9,533 nt of DNA from JBQCEE01 sp051960575 (GTDB taxonomy: Bacteria; Actinomycetota; Actinomycetes; Mycobacteriales; Jatrophihabitantaceae). The DNA is taken from NCBI RefSeq assembly GCF_051960575.1, contig NZ_JBQCEE010000296.1:1-9533 (forward strand), given 5' to 3'. This document shows positions 1 through 4,718 of the stretch, piece by piece (positions within the stretch are counted from its first letter, which is position 1; each line of letters starts with the position of its first letter). The notes below the pieces were generated by a model. The model worked only from the letters and a program-made list of their open reading frames with translations. It searched no databases and was not told where the DNA came from. Made by a program: the position numbers and the translations under genes.

Positions 1-71
1 CGCCCCCCCGCCGCTGCACCGGGGGCCCCCCCCCGGGGGGGGAGACCGCGGTCGACGTCCGGTGGGGTTGG
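1..71. other. G/C homopolymer block after the desaturase operon
   Basis: There is no gene here. The stretch holds runs of C7 (3-9), G5 (21-25), C9 (26-34) and G8 (35-42). The last two runs can pair as an 8-bp or longer pure G:C hairpin, and G5 can alternatively pair with the C9 run. It lies just past the end of the minus-strand operon, so it could end transcription without a U-tract. It could equally be a collapsed or error-prone homopolymer at a contig edge. Confidence 0.35.
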
Positions 72-257
72 TCAGTCGCGCCGGGCGCGGCGCGCCGCCT
101 CGCCCATCTCGAAGGCGTCGGTGGCCAGGCCACCGAGCTCGTGGACGACGTCGCGCACGGCACCGGTGATGATCGTCGCGATCCGTCCGACGTGGTTGGC
201 GGTCGACTCGAGCAGCACCTGCGCGGTGTCCTTCGCGACCTCGCCCCTGCTGACCAT
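72..257 (-). CDS. Small helical protein (61 aa) coupled to the desaturase, function unknown
   Basis: I do not recognise a family for this 61-residue protein. It begins MVSRGEVAKD and ends GEAARRARRD. It lacks cysteines and a clear transmembrane segment. The middle (about residues 12-48) alternates hydrophobic and polar residues and should form one or two amphipathic helices, and the tail is Arg-rich. I chose the ATG at 255-257 because GGAGGG sits 7 nt upstream, inside the preceding frame. A longer 70-aa form would start at 282-284, where ATG shares one base with the desaturase stop (TGATG), which would allow re-initiation. Either way it is the last gene of the oxidoreductase-desaturase operon and is probably translated from the same mRNA. 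A role in stabilising, localising or tuning the desaturase is inference from position only. Confidence 0.6.
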   Translation of the reverse strand: MVSRGEVAKDTAQVLLESTANHVGRIATIITGAVRDVVHELGGLATDAFEMGEAARRARRD

Positions 258-264
258 GACTGTT

Positions 265-270
265 CCCTCC
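265..270 (-). promoter_or_regulatory. Shine-Dalgarno GGAGGG deciding the small gene's start
   Basis: Read on the minus strand, GGAGGG is followed by 7 nt and then ATG at 257-255. It lies 3' of the desaturase stop codon, and in the alternative 70-aa reading it would be inside the coding sequence. This is why the shorter start is preferred. Confidence 0.6.
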
Positions 271-283
271 GGCATCGCTGACA

Positions 284-1390
284 TCAGGCGGCGCTGACGG
301 CCCTGACCGTACTCGGCACGACCTTGACCGCGGGCTCCGTGCGGCCGGACCGCGTCGGCAGCGACAGCTTGAAGATCTTCTTCCAGGTCGAGCCGAGCTG
401 CTTGTACAGCGGGCCGGTGTTGTACGGCAGGCCGTACTTCTCGCAGAGCGCCTTCACCTCGGCCGCAATCTCCGGGTAGCGCCGCGCCGGGATGTCCGGG
501 AACAGGTGGTGCTCGATCTGGTGCGACAGGTTGCCGGACAGGATGTGGAACAGCTTGCCGCCGGTGATGTTCGCCGAACCGAGCATCTGCCGCACGTACC
601 AGTGCCCGCGCGTCTCGTCCTCGCACTCCTCCTTGGTGAAGGTCGCGACGGCGGTTGGGAAGTGGCCGCAGAAGATGATCGAGTAGGCCCAGATGTTGCG
701 GATCAGGTTGGCGGACGCGTTGCCGGCGAAGGTGAGCGGGGCCAGCGGGCCGGACAGCGCCGGGAACAGGACGTAGTCCTTCATCCACTGCTTGCCGACC
801 TTGCGCCAGATGCCGTCCCACAGCTCCTTGTTGTCGGCCAGCGACCGCTCGCCGGTGACGAGCTTCTCGGACTCGAGGTCGTGCAGCGCGACGCCGTACT
901 GGAACAGCACCATCAGCAGGAACGCGTACACCGGGTTGCCCAGGTAGTAGGGGTTCCACTTCTGGCCCTCGTCCATGCGGAGGATGCCGTAACCGATGTC
1001 GCGGTCCTCGTCGAGGATGTTCGTGTACGTGTGGTGCATGTAGTTGTGCGAGTGCTTCCACTGGTCGCCCGGGCAGGCGGTGTCCCAGTCGAAGACGCGG
1101 GAGTTCAGGTCGGGGTCACGCATCCAGTCGTACTGGCCGTGCATGACGTTGTGGCCGATCTCCATGTTGTCGAGGATCTTCGACAGCCCGAGCGCCGCGA
1201 CGGCGGCCGGCCACAGCGGCGGCAGGAACATCGCGGCACGACCGCCGACCTCGAGGCCGCGCTGCCACTTCACGATCTTCATCAGGTACTCGCGGTCGGC
1301 CTCGCCGAGGTCGTTCGCGATGCGCTGGCGCAGGGCGTCGAGCTCGGCGCCGATCTCGTCGATCTGGGCTTCGGTCAGGGTGATGCTCAT
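284..1390 (-). CDS. Membrane acyl-CoA fatty acid desaturase (DesA3-like)
   Basis: This is a 368-residue integral membrane di-iron desaturase. It would insert a cis double bond, probably delta-9, into acyl-CoA using O2 and electrons from the adjacent reductase. The histidine boxes are HNVMH (80-84), HNYMHH (115-120) and QIEHH (291-295), with further histidines at 113 and 290. Hydrophobic stretches at about 54-73, 145-159, 205-226 and 232-245 fit the two hairpins of this fold. The text around box 1 and the following region closely resembles mycobacterial DesA3 as I remember it, which is somewhat longer (about 427 aa). The ATG at 1388-1390 has AAGGAG six bases upstream. It lies 41 bp after the oxidoreductase stop and the two are surely cotranscribed. 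The C-terminus ends VSAA, similar to the small apolar C-terminal tail said to destabilise DesA3. Chain length and regiospecificity cannot be read from the sequence. Confidence 0.93.
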   Translation of the reverse strand: MSITLTEAQIDEIGAELDALRQRIANDLGEADREYLMKIVKWQRGLEVGGRAAMFLPPLWPAAVAALGLSKILDNMEIGHNVMHGQYDWMRDPDLNSRVFDWDTACPGDQWKHSHNYMHHTYTNILDEDRDIGYGILRMDEGQKWNPYYLGNPVYAFLLMVLFQYGVALHDLESEKLVTGERSLADNKELWDGIWRKVGKQWMKDYVLFPALSGPLAPLTFAGNASANLIRNIWAYSIIFCGHFPTAVATFTKEECEDETRGHWYVRQMLGSANITGGKLFHILSGNLSHQIEHHLFPDIPARRYPEIAAEVKALCEKYGLPYNTGPLYKQLGSTWKKIFKLSLPTRSGRTEPAVKVVPSTVRAVSAA

Positions 1391-1431
1391 GGCGTTCTCC
1401 TTCTGGTCGTGGAGATCGGACGTGGGAGGTC

Positions 1432-2568
1432 TCAGATGTCCAGCGCGACGTCGCCGTTGGGCACGGAGATGCAGAGCTGGATCTCGCGGTCGGGGTCGGT
1501 GTCGACCGCGCCGGTGAGGACGTTGGTGGTGCAGCCGCTCTTCTTCACGGCCGTGCAGCTGAAGCAGATGCCCATCCGGCAGCCGTACTCGGGCGTGAGA
1601 CCGGCGGCCTCGGCCTGCTCGAGCAACGAGCTGCCGCTGTTCTCGGCGGTCACCCCGCTGCGGGCGAAGGTGATCGCGCCGCTCACCTCGCCGTCGGGCA
1701 GCGCGACCGGCGCCGGAGCGAACTCCTCGACGTGCAGCTTCGCCGCGAGCCCGGCGCCCTCGTAGAAGTCACGGACGGAGCGCATCAGCCCGGGCGGGCC
1801 GCACAGGAACGTCTCGGCGCCGGCCCACCACGGGGCGACGGCCTCGAGGTGCGCCTTGCCGAAGAAGCCGTGCAGGTCACCGCCGACCTGCTGGTCGGTG
1901 TAGGCGAGGACGACCCGGACGTTGTCGTGGCGCTCGGCGAGGGCGAGCAGCTCGTCGCGGTGTGGCACGTCGTTCGCGGTGTACGCGTAGTGCAGGAACA
2001 CGACGTCGCCGGTGTACCCCTCGTCGCACAGCGTGTGCAGCATCGAGAGCACAGGTGTGATCCCACTGCCGCCGCTGACGAGCAGCACCTTCCCGGGGCG
2101 GCGCTGCGGCAGGGTGAAGGTGCCGTCGGCCGCACCGAGGTCGAGCACGAGACCGGGCCGGGCGTGCCGCTGCAAGTGATTCGAGACGATCCCCTCGGGG
2201 TGCGCCTTGATCGTCAGCACGATCCGGCCGTCGCCGCGGTACTGCGAACAGGCCGGCGAGTAGCAGCGGGTGTGCCGTACCCCGTCGACCACGACGCCGA
2301 GCTGGACGAACTGGCCGGCCTCGAAGCCCTTCCACTGCCGGGTGGGCTTGAGCGTGAGGGTGACGCTGTCGGCGGTCGGGTGCTGCACCTCGGTGACGAC
2401 GGCGCGCATGCGACGCACGGTCAGCATCGGGTTGACCAGCGCGAGGTAGCTGTCGACCGCATGCGGCGTGGCGAGCGACTCGACCAGGCTCAGGGGCGAC
2501 TGCTTGAGCGGCGACAGCCACCGCGCGGGCGACAGCCGCTGCGCGGTGCGCGGGGCCAGCTGGACCAT
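1432..2568 (-). CDS. NAD(P)H oxidoreductase, FNR domain fused to plant-type [2Fe-2S] ferredoxin
   Basis: This 378-residue protein is the likely electron donor of the desaturase, equivalent to mycobacterial Rv3230c (partner of DesA3) and Pseudomonas DesC. After a leader of about 50 residues comes an FAD-binding barrel with RCYS at 101-104. The nucleotide-binding domain has GGSGITPVLSM at 166-176 and CGPPG at 256-260. The C-terminal ferredoxin domain (from about 295) carries the cluster cysteines C330, C335, C338 (CX4CX2C) and C366. The path would be NAD(P)H to FAD to [2Fe-2S] to the di-iron site. The protein lacks membrane segments and is presumably cytosolic. The start is the ATG at 2566-2568, with AAGGAG five bases upstream. 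It is the first gene of the operon, divergent from the TetR gene and directly behind the palindromic operator candidate. NADH versus NADPH preference is not determinable here. Confidence 0.93.
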   Translation of the reverse strand: MVQLAPRTAQRLSPARWLSPLKQSPLSLVESLATPHAVDSYLALVNPMLTVRRMRAVVTEVQHPTADSVTLTLKPTRQWKGFEAGQFVQLGVVVDGVRHTRCYSPACSQYRGDGRIVLTIKAHPEGIVSNHLQRHARPGLVLDLGAADGTFTLPQRRPGKVLLVSGGSGITPVLSMLHTLCDEGYTGDVVFLHYAYTANDVPHRDELLALAERHDNVRVVLAYTDQQVGGDLHGFFGKAHLEAVAPWWAGAETFLCGPPGLMRSVRDFYEGAGLAAKLHVEEFAPAPVALPDGEVSGAITFARSGVTAENSGSSLLEQAEAAGLTPEYGCRMGICFSCTAVKKSGCTTNVLTGAVDTDPDREIQLCISVPNGDVALDI

Positions 2569-2592
2569 GGTGACTCCTTCGGACGCTCGGAC

Positions 2593-2622
2593 AGTTTCGG
2601 TGCACGTTCGTACACTCAAACT
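2593..2622. promoter_or_regulatory. Candidate TetR (DesT/FabR-like) operator: interrupted 30-bp palindrome
   Basis: The dyad is centred between 2607 and 2608. From the outside in, the left arm is AGTTT-CG-GTG-C-ACG-T and the right arm is T-CGT-A-CAC-TC-AAACT. Eleven of fifteen base pairs match; the mismatches are the two-base gap, one position in the inner arm and the centre. A third copy of the outer half-site, AGTTTG, follows at 2633-2638 and pairs with CAAACT at 2617-2622 across 10 bp. The palindrome covers the probable -10 and start site of the oxidoreductase promoter, the expected position for a repressor. Assignment to the neighbouring TetR protein is inference. Confidence 0.6.
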
Positions 2623-2652
2623 AGTGAAGCGGAGTTTGGATACGGTCGTCAA
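2618..2652 (-). promoter_or_regulatory. Likely promoter of the oxidoreductase-desaturase operon
   Basis: On the minus strand, TTGACG (2652-2647) is a good -35. Eighteen bases on is TTCACT (2628-2623), and just after it TAGTTT (2623-2618) fits the actinobacterial TANNNT -10. Which hexamer is used is unclear. Either would start transcription near 2611-2616, inside the palindrome, leaving a leader of about 45 nt that carries the AAGGAG ribosome site. Confidence 0.4.
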
Positions 2653-2708
2653 CGCCGGACACGCGTGACGACCGGCACGGTGTCCCGGGCCACGTCGCCG
2701 GGTAGACC

Positions 2709-2714
2709 TACGCT
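2709..2714 (+). promoter_or_regulatory. -10 box of a probably leaderless TetR transcript
   Basis: TACGCT (TANNNT class) is followed by 7 nt and then GTG at 2722. No Shine-Dalgarno sequence precedes that GTG. This spacing puts the transcription start at or next to the start codon, as in leaderless actinobacterial mRNAs. No convincing -35 is seen. Confidence 0.4.
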
Positions 2715-2721
2715 TCGTCGG

Positions 2722-3402
2722 GTGACGGAACGTTCGCGCTCGCCCCGGGCACCGCGGCCCGAGGTCGCCGCCGCCCGGGCGGGGGTCGAGTCGCGCGCGG
2801 AGCGCAAGGAGCGCACGCGGCAGCGACTGCTGGACGTCACCCTCACCCTCATCGCCGACCGCAGCCTCGCGGGCATCAGCCTGCGCGAGGTCGCCCGCGA
2901 CGCCGGCCTCGTGCCCACGGCGTTCTACCGGCACTTCGAGTCGATGGACGCGCTCGGTGTCGAACTGGTCTATCAGTGCATGGGCTCGATCCGGCGCATG
3001 GTGCGCGACGCCCGCCGGGGCCGCGACGAGCACGACGACATCATCAAGTCGACCGTCGCCACGCTCGCCGAGGCGGTGCGCGACTCCCCCGAGCAGTTCC
3101 GCTTCCTCAGCCGCGAGCGGTACGGCGGTGTCGCAGCCGTCCGGCGCGCCATCGACACGGAGCTGCGACTGGTGACCAGCGATCTCGCCGTCGACCTCGC
3201 CCGCCTGACGGCCGGATTCGACTGGTCGACCGACGACCTCGAGATGTCCGCCCACCTGATGATCACGGTGATGCTCGCGGCGGTCATGGACCTACTGGAG
3301 AGCGGCGGGCGGCGCGAGGTCGAGCGCGACATCCTCGACCGGTCCGAGCGGCAGCTGCGCCTCGTCGCGCTCGGCATGGCGTCCTGGCGAAGCCGTCCCT
3401 GA
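2722..3402 (+). CDS. TetR-family transcriptional regulator of the DesT/FabR type
   Basis: This 226-residue protein is a probable repressor of the divergent desaturase operon. The N-terminal DNA-binding domain begins near residue 27 (RKERTRQRLLD). Its helix-turn-helix is at about 52-71 with the signature SLREVARDAG followed by LVPTAFYRHF, which is characteristic of the FabR/DesT branch that reads the saturated/unsaturated acyl-CoA ratio. RERYGG at 131-136 also fits the start of the FabR/DesT ligand domain. The rest is a helical ligand-binding and dimer domain. I chose GTG 2722 because the preceding TACGCT suits leaderless initiation and the coding pattern upstream is poor; the first 25 residues are a variable basic extension. 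The gene converges on the pterin dehydratase gene. Ligand and targets are inferred from family and gene order. Confidence 0.88.
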   Translation: MTERSRSPRAPRPEVAAARAGVESRAERKERTRQRLLDVTLTLIADRSLAGISLREVARDAGLVPTAFYRHFESMDALGVELVYQCMGSIRRMVRDARRGRDEHDDIIKSTVATLAEAVRDSPEQFRFLSRERYGGVAAVRRAIDTELRLVTSDLAVDLARLTAGFDWSTDDLEMSAHLMITVMLAAVMDLLESGGRREVERDILDRSERQLRLVALGMASWRSRP

Positions 3403-3446
3403 TCCCCCTGCAAACGCCCGACCGGCCGGCGTCCGCCCCCGGATCA
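3400..3446. terminator. Possible bidirectional terminator between convergent genes
   Basis: TGATCC (3400-3405, beginning with the TetR stop) is the exact inverse of GGATCA (3441-3446, holding the stop of the opposing gene). Inside it, ACGCC (3414-3418) pairs with GGCGT (3428-3432) around the palindrome CCGGCCGG (3422-3429). There is no U-tract on either strand. A folded, GC-rich element between two converging stops suits shared termination, but this is inference. Confidence 0.35.
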
Positions 3447-3755
3447 GGACGCGAGGGGCAGGGCCGCGGCCACGTCGTCGACGACCGCGGCCAGCTCCAC
3501 GTCCAGGGCGGTCACGCCGCCCGTGCTGTGCGTCACGAGCGTCAGTTCCACCCGACGCCAGCTCAACCGCAGGTCCGGGTGGTGGTCGAGGCGCTCGCAG
3601 TGGGGTGCCAGCTCGTCGATGAACCGTACCGCGGTGAGGAAGTCGGCGAACTCGATCGTGCGCTGCAGCCCGGCGGCCGAACCGGTCCATCCCGGACGCT
3701 CGGCGAGGGCCGCGGCGAGCTGGTCGTCGGTCAACGGCGCCGGACGCGAGGACAT
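3444..3755 (-). CDS. Pterin-4a-carbinolamine dehydratase-like protein
   Basis: This 103-residue protein has the usual length for the PCD/DCoH family, which dehydrates 4a-hydroxytetrahydropterin and so recycles the cofactor of aromatic amino acid hydroxylases. The signature DHHP is at 57-60, with the active-site pair H58-H59. It is followed by VELTLVTHSTGG (69-80), which supplies the third histidine H76, and then LDVELA. N-terminal LTDDQLAAALAERPGW is also typical. No phenylalanine hydroxylase is nearby, and many actinobacteria carry this gene without one, so its substrate here is open. The ATG at 3753-3755 has no Shine-Dalgarno sequence, but TACTGT lies 6 nt upstream, which suggests a leaderless mRNA. 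It is divergent from orn and convergent with the TetR gene. Confidence 0.88.
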   Translation of the reverse strand: MSSRPAPLTDDQLAAALAERPGWTGSAAGLQRTIEFADFLTAVRFIDELAPHCERLDHHPDLRLSWRRVELTLVTHSTGGVTALDVELAAVVDDVAAALPLAS

Positions 3756-3821
3756 TCGCCGACAGTAGCCCGGACGCGACGACCCGGCACCGCGCCGGCG
3801 CGAGGCGATAACCTCGGCCGG
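3756..3821. promoter_or_regulatory. Divergent promoter region of the pterin dehydratase gene and orn
   Basis: On the minus strand TACTGT (3767-3762) lies 6 nt before the ATG at 3755. On the plus strand TAACCT (3809-3814) lies 7 nt before the GTG at 3822. Both fit TANNNT -10 boxes of leaderless transcripts. Between them is a GC-rich dyad: CCGGC (3784-3788) with GCCGG (3794-3798), overlapping the palindrome GCGCCGGCGC (3792-3801). No clear -35 box is visible for either. Confidence 0.45.
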
Positions 3822-4439
3822 GTGACCGAGCGACTGGTGTGGATCGACTGCGAGATGACCGGGCTCGACCTGCGGCGCGACGCCCTGATCGAGGTCGCGG
3901 CGATCGTCACCGACGGCGACCTCGAGCCGCTGGACGACGGCGTCGAGGTGATCATCAAGGTCGCCGACGACGTGCTCGACACGATGATCCCGTTCGTGCG
4001 CGACATGCACGCCAAGTCCGGGCTCACCGAGCGGGTGCGCGCGTCGACGATCTCGCTCGGCGAGGCCGAGACGACGGTGCTCGACTACGTGCGCGGCCAC
4101 GTGCCGGAGGTCAACACCGCGCCGCTCTGCGGCAACTCCATCGCCACCGACCGCGGCTTCCTCGCCCGCGACATGCCGTCGCTCGACGAGCACCTGCACT
4201 ACCGGATGATCGACGTGTCGTCGATCAAGGAGCTCGCCAAGCGCTGGTACCCGCGCGTGTACCAGTCACAGCCGGAGAAGGGGCTCGCGCACCGCGCGCT
4301 CGCCGACGTCCTCGAGAGCATCCAGGAGCTGCAGTACTACCGGCAGACCCTGTTCGTGCCGCTGCCCGGGCCGACGAGCGACGAGGCGAAGGCCGCCGCG
4401 ACCGCCGTGCTGAACCGCTCGCGGCAGTCGCTAGACTGA
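3822..4439 (+). CDS. orn: Oligoribonuclease (DEDDh 3'-5' exonuclease)
   Basis: This 205-residue protein degrades 2- to 5-nt RNAs, including pGpG and other linear dinucleotides, to mononucleotides, finishing mRNA turnover in the cytosol. The DEDDh catalytic residues are all visible: D9 and E11 in WIDCEMTGLD, D110 in GNSIATDRGFL, H157 in AHRAL and D162 in ADVLES. Other family hallmarks are HAKSGL (63-68), YRMIDVSS (127-134) and KRWYP (140-144). Length is slightly above E. coli Orn (181 aa) because of a C-terminal tail of about 20 residues. GTG 3822 is supported by VTERLVWIDCEMTG beginning exactly where the family begins and by the TAACCT box 7 nt upstream. tRNA-His starts 28 bp after the stop. 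Confidence 0.96.
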   Translation: MTERLVWIDCEMTGLDLRRDALIEVAAIVTDGDLEPLDDGVEVIIKVADDVLDTMIPFVRDMHAKSGLTERVRASTISLGEAETTVLDYVRGHVPEVNTAPLCGNSIATDRGFLARDMPSLDEHLHYRMIDVSSIKELAKRWYPRVYQSQPEKGLAHRALADVLESIQELQYYRQTLFVPLPGPTSDEAKAAATAVLNRSRQSLD

Positions 4440-4446
4440 GCTGGCT

Positions 4447-4462
4447 CGGCCGCGCGCGGCCG
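4447..4462 (+). terminator. Perfect 16-bp palindrome between orn and tRNA-His
   Basis: CGGCCGCGCGCGGCCG is a perfect palindrome that can fold as a 6-bp stem with a CGCG loop. It begins 8 bp after the orn stop and ends 5 bp before the mature tRNA. It may stop or slow orn transcription, or act as a processing structure if orn and the tRNA share a transcript. It lacks a U-tract. Confidence 0.35.
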
Positions 4463-4467
4463 GCATG

Positions 4468-4543
4468 GTGGGTGTAGCGCAGCTGGTAGAGCACTTGGTT
4501 GTGGTCCAAGATGTCGCGGGTTCGAGCCCCGTCACTCACCCCA
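4468..4543 (+). tRNA. tRNA-His (anticodon GTG)
   Basis: The full cloverleaf can be drawn. The acceptor GTGGGTG (4468-4474) pairs with CACTCAC (4533-4539) with one G:U. The D arm is GCGC/GAGC (4477-4480, 4489-4492). The anticodon stem is CTTGG/CCAAG (4494-4498, 4506-4510) with loop TTGTGGT and anticodon GTG at 4501-4503. The T stem is GCGGG/CCCGT around TTCGAGC. Position 73 is C (4540) and a G precedes the acceptor at 4467, giving the G-1:C73 pair that histidyl-tRNA synthetase requires. The 3' CCA is encoded (4541-4543). Confidence 0.97.
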
Positions 4544-4558
4544 AGCGAAATCCGAAGT

Positions 4559-4589
4559 ATCGCCGTGGTCAAGTGCTGACCACGGCGAT
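4559..4589 (+). terminator. Hairpin terminator after tRNA-His
   Basis: AT plus CGCCGTGGTC (4559-4570) is an exact inverse of GACCACGGCG plus AT (4578-4589), giving a 12-bp perfect stem with a 7-nt loop. It starts 15 bp after the tRNA CCA end. No U-run follows, which is common in high-GC actinobacteria. It most likely ends the tRNA transcript. Confidence 0.65.
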
Positions 4590-4718
4590 GTCGTTGGCCT
4601 CCGGGTGAAGTGACGTATCCGGCTCTTCCGTTCACACCGACCTTGCGCAAGTATGGCGAGCGTGAACTCCCGGGACCAAAGTCCTTCAGTCCCGGTCCCT
4701 TCGGCCGATCGGGCTTTC
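4590..4718 (+). promoter_or_regulatory. Promoter and structured leader region of the GH16 gene
   Basis: No gene is assigned here, although an in-frame ATG at 4653 could extend the GH16 protein by 22 residues. Promoter guesses are TTGGCC with TATCCG 16 bp on (4595-4616), or TTCACA (4631-4636) with TATGGC (4652-4657). Downstream, 4672-4714 is rich in dyads: GGAC-CAAA-GTCC (4673-4684), GGGACC (4672-4677) with GGTCCC (4694-4699), GGGAC with GTCCC (4689-4693), and CCGATCGG (4705-4712). The stems are mutually exclusive, as in a switching RNA, and the block ends 4 bp before the ATG at 4719. GGGACCAAAGTCC also loosely resembles a DosR/DevR box. I cannot assign it to a known RNA class. Confidence 0.35.

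Noticed and set aside
285..1061. Long minus-strand frame whose end is the small protein
   Set aside because: Its upstream part overlaps the desaturase in another frame and has no motif. Only the last 61-70 codons stand free and have their own ribosome site.
506..1765. Long open frame (419 codons) on the plus strand across the desaturase operon
   Set aside because: It is antisense to two well-supported genes, has no recognisable motif, and is rich in Val/Arg/Gly/Asp as expected from a high-GC shadow frame.
1732..2721. Upstream part of a 556-codon plus-strand frame running into the TetR gene
   Set aside because: It is antisense to the oxidoreductase gene. Only the part from about 2722 has TetR homology, and the rest is shadow composition.
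2569..3255. N-terminal extension of the oxidoreductase frame (about 229 codons)
   Set aside because: It is antisense to the TetR gene. The ATG at 2568 has a good Shine-Dalgarno and the domain starts downstream of it.
3444..4439. A phenylalanine hydroxylase-linked pterin recycling operon
   Set aside because: No aromatic amino acid hydroxylase or dihydropteridine reductase is in the window; the dehydratase gene stands alone.
4520..4545. tRNA-His 3' end as an integration site (attB) for a genomic island
   Set aside because: I found no second copy of the tRNA 3' end in the window and no integrase or mobile gene next to it.
4672..4714. A c-di-GMP-I (GEMM) riboswitch before the GH16 gene
   Set aside because: The conserved GEMM core and tetraloop-receptor elements are not present; only generic GGGAC/GTCC dyads are.
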